DNA from: Lederbergia citrisecunda
GTDB lineage: Bacteria; Bacillota; Bacilli; Bacillales; Bacillaceae_C
Direction of reading: 5' to 3'
Assembly: GCF_018343695.1 (NCBI RefSeq)
Contig: NZ_JAGYPJ010000001.1
Coordinates: 3,532,511-3,596,510, forward strand
Length of the DNA stretch: 64,000 nt
In this document: one piece after another, positions 60,857 to 64,000 of the stretch
How the letters are laid out: the number at the start of each line of letters is the position of its first letter
Numbering within the stretch: position 1 is the first letter of the stretch
Made by a program: the position numbers and the translations under genes
The notes under the pieces: generated by a model
The model's database searches: none
The model's input: the letters and a program-made list of their open reading frames with translations, nothing else
Told to the model about the DNA's origin: nothing

Positions 60857-61993
60857 ATGAAGTTTATTATTCAGCGTAATCGCCTTATTGATAGTGTTCA
60901 AGATGTTATGAAGGCCGTATCATCTAGAACGACCATTCCAATATTAACGGGGATTAAAATTGTTGCTTCTGATCAAGGAATTACGTTAACAGGTAGTGAT
61001 TCCGATATTTCTATCGAATCTTTCATTCCTAAAGAGGAAAACGGAGACGAGATAGTTGAAATTAAAGAAACTGGCGGTATTGTATTAAACGCTAAATTTT
61101 TTGGTGAAATTGTTCGAAAGCTGCCAATGGATTTTGTTGAATTTGAAGTGCAAAATCATCATCAAACCATTATTAGATCAGGAAAAGCGGAATTTAATTT
61201 GAATGGATTAGATCCAGACGAATACCCGCATCTACCACAAATTTCTGAGGATAAAGTATTTTCAATTCCGACTGATTTATTGAAATCTATCATTCGGCAA
61301 ACTGTTTTCGCAGTGTCCACCTCAGAAACACGCCCGATCTTGACAGGTGTAAACTGGCATATTGAAAATGGAAAATTAACTTGTACAGCTACAGATAGTC
61401 ACAGACTTGCTATGCGTACTGCTCCGATTGAAATGGATCCATCGGAAACTTATAATGCAGTAATACCTGGAAAAAGTTTGATTGAGTTAAGTAAAATTTT
61501 GGACGACTCTAACACTCCAGTAGAAATTGTCATGACAGAGAACCAATTTCTATTTAAGTCAAAAAATCTTTTATTCTTCTCACGTCGTTTAGAAGGAAAT
61601 TATCCTGATACATCAAGACTTATTCCGACGGATAGCAAAACAGAACTCGTGCTTCAAACAAAAGAATTCCTTCACTCTATTGATCGCGCGTCGCTACTTG
61701 CTAGAGGGGAAAGAAACAATGTTGTAAAACTAGTAACACTAGAAGAAAAAAATATTGAAATTTCTTCAACCACTCCTGAAATTGGTAATGTTGTGGAACA
61801 AATTCAAAGTGAATCCATTAGTGGAGAAGAATTAAAAATTTCCTTCAGTGCCAAATATATGATGGATGCATTAAGAGCTTTAGAAGGTACAGAAATACGC
61901 ATTCATTTTACCGGAGCGATGAGACCATTTATTATTCGTTCCGTCGATGATGATTCAATCTTGCAATTGATCTTACCAGTAAGAACTTTTTAA
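60857..61993 (+). CDS. dnaN: DNA polymerase III sliding clamp, beta subunit
   Basis: A 378-residue protein (same length in B. subtilis). KFIIQRNRLIDSVQDVMKAVSSRTTIPILTGIKI and QTVFAVSTSETRPILTGVNW begin two of the three clamp domains, and it ends FIIRSVDDDSILQLILPVRTF. The dimeric ring tethers PolC/DnaE and binds mismatch-repair and initiation regulators. ATG at 60857 has GGGGG 7 bases upstream; the ATG at 60851 abuts that site. Confidence 0.98.
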   Translation: MKFIIQRNRLIDSVQDVMKAVSSRTTIPILTGIKIVASDQGITLTGSDSDISIESFIPKEENGDEIVEIKETGGIVLNAKFFGEIVRKLPMDFVEFEVQNHHQTIIRSGKAEFNLNGLDPDEYPHLPQISEDKVFSIPTDLLKSIIRQTVFAVSTSETRPILTGVNWHIENGKLTCTATDSHRLAMRTAPIEMDPSETYNAVIPGKSLIELSKILDDSNTPVEIVMTENQFLFKSKNLLFFSRRLEGNYPDTSRLIPTDSKTELVLQTKEFLHSIDRASLLARGERNNVVKLVTLEEKNIEISSTTPEIGNVVEQIQSESISGEELKISFSAKYMMDALRALEGTEIRIHFTGAMRPFIIRSVDDDSILQLILPVRTF

Positions 61994-62028
61994 TTTTGAT
62001 AAATATAAAATAAAGACTAATGCTCAAA

Positions 62029-62155
62029 GTTGATTGAAGCGTAAGGTGCGAGACTCCTGAGGGAAAAACGGAATACGGGAGACCACACAAGCACGAAGTG
62101 CCGAGGAGGCTCCTGATCCGCCCGCGGAAAGCGAGCATCTGAAGCAAAAATCAAC
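62029..62155. repeat. GTTGATT...AATCAAC intergenic repeat element
   Basis: A 127-bp GC-rich element with inverted ends GTTGATTGAAGCG and GAAGCAAAAATCAAC. It contains GCGAGACTCCTGAGGGA and GCCCGCGGAAAGCGAGCATCTG, which I recall as typical of a repeat found many times in Bacillaceae genomes. It occupies most of the 328-base dnaN-rlbA gap. A second copy was not found in this window. Confidence 0.75.
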
Positions 62156-62166
62156 GGACAAGTTTT

Positions 62167-62200
62167 AAAAATCCTGCCCAAAGAACAAGGCGGGATTTTT
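62167..62200 (+). terminator. Intrinsic terminator after dnaN
   Basis: AAAAATCCTGCC and GGCGGGATTTTT pair (one G-T) and are followed by T residues. It separates dnaA-dnaN from rlbA-recF. Confidence 0.85.
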
Positions 62201-62321
62201 AAATTTTTCAGTGCGAATTCATATAAGGAATCATTGTTTTCAACGATTTCGGCAATTTTTTGTAATGGACCTCAATCTTTAGTAAAATAAAGAAAGGACT
62301 ATTCATGAAAAGAGTGAGAAC

Positions 62322-62537
62322 ATGGGTAATGAAATTAAAATAGATACGGATACAATTACACTTGGTCAGTTTTTAAAACTAGCTGACGTCATTTCCTCCG
62401 GAGGAATGGCAAAGTGGTTTTTAAGCGAACACGAGGTGTTTATTAATGGTGAGCAGGACCAACGAAGAGGCCGAAAACTTATGGTGAATGATAAAATCGA
62501 CATAAAAGGCATCGGCACCTTCGTTATTGTCCACTAA
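62322..62537 (+). CDS. rlbA: S4-domain RNA-binding protein RlbA (YaaA)
   Basis: A 71-residue S4-like protein: [42 protein letters not shown] is the complete S4 fold. It is the conserved gene between dnaN and recF and is thought to bind ribosomal RNA. GAGTGAG precedes the ATG. recF begins 14 bases downstream. Confidence 0.93.
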   Translation: MGNEIKIDTDTITLGQFLKLADVISSGGMAKWFLSEHEVFINGEQDQRRGRKLMVNDKIDIKGIGTFVIVH

Positions 62538-62551
62538 AGGATGTTGACTTC

Positions 62552-63670
62552 ATGTATATTGAAGAGCTGGAGTTGAAAGATTATCGGAATTATCATGAAC
62601 TCGCGATTTCCTTTGAAAATAATGTCAACGTCATTTTAGGCGAAAATGCTCAAGGAAAAACAAATGTCATGGAATCGATTTTTGTATTAGCGATGGCAAA
62701 ATCGCATAGAACGTCCAATGATAAAGATTTAATACGCTGGGACTCCGAGTATGCTAAAATAAAAGGAAGGCTGCAAAAAATAAACGGTTCTGTACCATTG
62801 GAGCTTCTTATTTCAAAAAAGGGTAAAAAAGCTAAGTTTAATCACATTGAACAGCAAAAATTAAGCCGTTATGTAGGGAATATGAATGTTGTCATGTTTG
62901 CGCCTGAAGATCTCCATCTTGTAAAAGGGAGCCCTCAAGTAAGGCGTCGTTTTATTGATATGGAAATTGGCCAAGTATCTCCAGTGTATTTATACGATAT
63001 GAGTCAATTTCAAAAAATATTGCAGCAACGGAATAATTATTTGAAACAGCTGCAAATCAAAAAACAAAGTGATTTTACTTTTCTTCAAGTTCTTACCGAA
63101 CAATATATCGAAGTAGCGGTAAGAGTCATAAAAAAGAGGTTTGAGTTTATCCAAAAGTTGGAAGAGTGGGCAAAACCGATCCATTCTGGAATTTCCCGTG
63201 GATTAGAAACACTTTCTATTCAATATAAACCGTCCATTGAGGTATCGGAAGATACAGATTGGTCCAAAATGGTAACAGTATTCGAAGAAAAAATACATTC
63301 ACTAAAACAAAGGGAAATCGATCGTGGAGTAAGTTTGATTGGGCCACATCGTGATGAAATTATGTTTTATGTCAATGGCAGGGATGTGCAAACGTTCGGT
63401 TCCCAAGGACAGCAACGAACAACCGCACTATCTGTAAAATTGGCTGAAATAGATTTGATTTATTCAGAAATTAATGAATATCCAATATTGTTGCTGGATG
63501 ATGTGTTATCTGAACTTGATGATTATCGCCAGTCTCATTTGTTAAATACGATTAAAGGTAAAATCCAGACGTTTGTCACGACGACAACGATTGATGGAAT
63601 TGATCATCAAACGCTAAGGGAAGCTACGACCTTCAATGTGCAAAGTGGTGTAATGGAAAGAGTGAAATGA
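62552..63670 (+). CDS. recF: DNA replication/repair protein RecF
   Basis: A 372-residue SMC-like ATPase (B. subtilis 370). Walker [19 protein letters not shown] lies at residues 28-45, the ABC signature-type region near [19 protein letters not shown], and Walker [15 protein letters not shown] near residue 308. With RecO/RecR it helps load RecA at gaps. AAAGGATG precedes the ATG. It is followed 9 bases later by remB. Confidence 0.98.
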   Translation: MYIEELELKDYRNYHELAISFENNVNVILGENAQGKTNVMESIFVLAMAKSHRTSNDKDLIRWDSEYAKIKGRLQKINGSVPLELLISKKGKKAKFNHIEQQKLSRYVGNMNVVMFAPEDLHLVKGSPQVRRRFIDMEIGQVSPVYLYDMSQFQKILQQRNNYLKQLQIKKQSDFTFLQVLTEQYIEVAVRVIKKRFEFIQKLEEWAKPIHSGISRGLETLSIQYKPSIEVSEDTDWSKMVTVFEEKIHSLKQREIDRGVSLIGPHRDEIMFYVNGRDVQTFGSQGQQRTTALSVKLAEIDLIYSEINEYPILLLDDVLSELDDYRQSHLLNTIKGKIQTFVTTTTIDGIDHQTLREATTFNVQSGVMERVK

Positions 63671-63679
63671 GGTGAAAGG

Positions 63680-63937
63680 ATGTATATTCATGTGGGAGAC
63701 GATGTAATGATTCGCTCAAGCGAAATCATTGCTATCCTCGAAAAAGATACCGTCCATTCTTCTGATGAAATCAAGCATTTTTTAGCAGAAAATGAAAAGG
63801 CTGTTGTTCATTTATCGAATGGAAATTTCAAATCGATGATTATTACGAATCCTCATGTTTACTTATCTCCAATTGCTCCTGGAACATTGAAAAAACGCCT
63901 ATTGACACCAGAAAGCGATGTAGAAATAGATGATTGA
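63680..63937 (+). CDS. remB: Extracellular-matrix regulator RemB (YaaB)
   Basis: An 85-residue DUF370 protein: MYIHVGDDVMIRSSEIIAILEKD followed by FKSMIITNPHVYLSPIAPGTLKKRL. RemB/YaaB, a paralogue of RemA, is located between recF and gyrB in Bacillus and influences matrix genes. AGGTGAAAGG precedes the ATG. Confidence 0.93.
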   Translation: MYIHVGDDVMIRSSEIIAILEKDTVHSSDEIKHFLAENEKAVVHLSNGNFKSMIITNPHVYLSPIAPGTLKKRLLTPESDVEIDD

Positions 63938-63954
63938 AAGAGCGGGTGAGTTTT

Positions 63955-64000
63955 ATGACAATGGATCAAAAAGATATTCAAGAACAATCATATGATGAGA
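63955..64000 (+). CDS. gyrB: DNA gyrase subunit B, N-terminal fragment
   Basis: The first 15 codons (MTMDQKDIQEQSYDE) are visible before the window ends. GGGTGAG lies upstream of ATG 63955; ATG 63961 is an alternative. QSYDE is the start of the GyrB N-terminal arm, and the position after recF-remB is the conserved one. Confidence 0.85.
   Translation, partial: MTMDQKDIQEQSYDE

Noticed and set aside
1-64000. rRNA operon or tRNA cluster, often near oriC in Bacillus
   Set aside because: No 16S/23S signature sequences or tRNA cloverleaf with TTCRA/CCA pattern was noticed on either strand.

Overview
This window is the replication-origin region of a low-GC, spore-forming Bacillaceae bacterium. The right end carries the canonical order rpmH, oriC DnaA boxes, dnaA, a second origin block with an AT-rich unwinding region, dnaN, rlbA, recF, remB and the start of gyrB. 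To the left of the origin lie rnpA, spoIIIJ(yidC1), jag(khpB), mnmE, mnmG, rsmG, noc, parA(soj), parB(spo0J), yyaC, ychF, rpsF-ssb-rpsR and yybS-gdpP-rplI-dnaC. Protein lengths (DnaN 378, DnaC 454, ParB 282, SpoIIIJ 261 residues) and the TTG starts of dnaA and spoIIIJ match the Bacillus pattern. SpoIIIJ, YyaC and Spo0J point to sporulation. No rRNA or tRNA gene and no CRISPR array was seen. Nearly all genes left of oriC are on the minus strand, co-directional with replication. The head-on exceptions are mostly accessory genes.

Layout. 1-9 kb: a minus-strand run of small stand-alone enzymes (four Nudix, three VOC, two histidine phosphatases plus a remnant, HAD, DinB, a methyltransferase, a P-loop kinase, a CPBP-like membrane protein), partly one tight operon and partly decaying. 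9-12.5 kb: a large HEAT-like/membrane/PH-like protein, hairpin repeats, and a PadR plus HAAS-domain pair. 12.6-18.4 kb: the complete seven-gene Mrp Na+/H+ antiporter operon, with a structured block upstream and a divergent Usp-like gene. 19.8-25.3 kb: a secreted GH16 glucanase, the cadCA metal-efflux operon with promoter and operator, and an IS3-family element inserted in the loop of the cadA terminator. 25.3-32.8 kb: helD, a candidate small RNA, a NERD remnant and dnaC-rplI-gdpP. 33-48 kb: ribosomal protein, segregation and tRNA-modification genes with two parS sites and dispersed repeats. 48.2-56.5 kb: a cell-envelope module (LTA-synthase-like, PAP2, DedA-PAP2, two-component system, PepSY protein) between mnmE and jag, genes that are close neighbours in B. 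subtilis. 56.5-64 kb: the origin proper.

How it fits together: DnaA, DnaN, DnaC, SSB and RecF replicate and repair the chromosome. ParA/ParB/parS and Noc organise origins and division. RnpA, RpmH, SpoIIIJ and Jag serve RNA processing, translation and membrane insertion. MnmE/MnmG modify tRNA wobble uridine. GdpP degrades c-di-AMP, a regulator of K+/Na+ homeostasis, and the Mrp complex exports Na+. The strongest leads are the envelope insertion in conserved oriC synteny, the structured mrp/usp intergenic block, a candidate ~105-nt RNA next to helD, a DnaA-box cluster upstream of mnmE, two arrays of phased repeats, and the IS that split a terminator.
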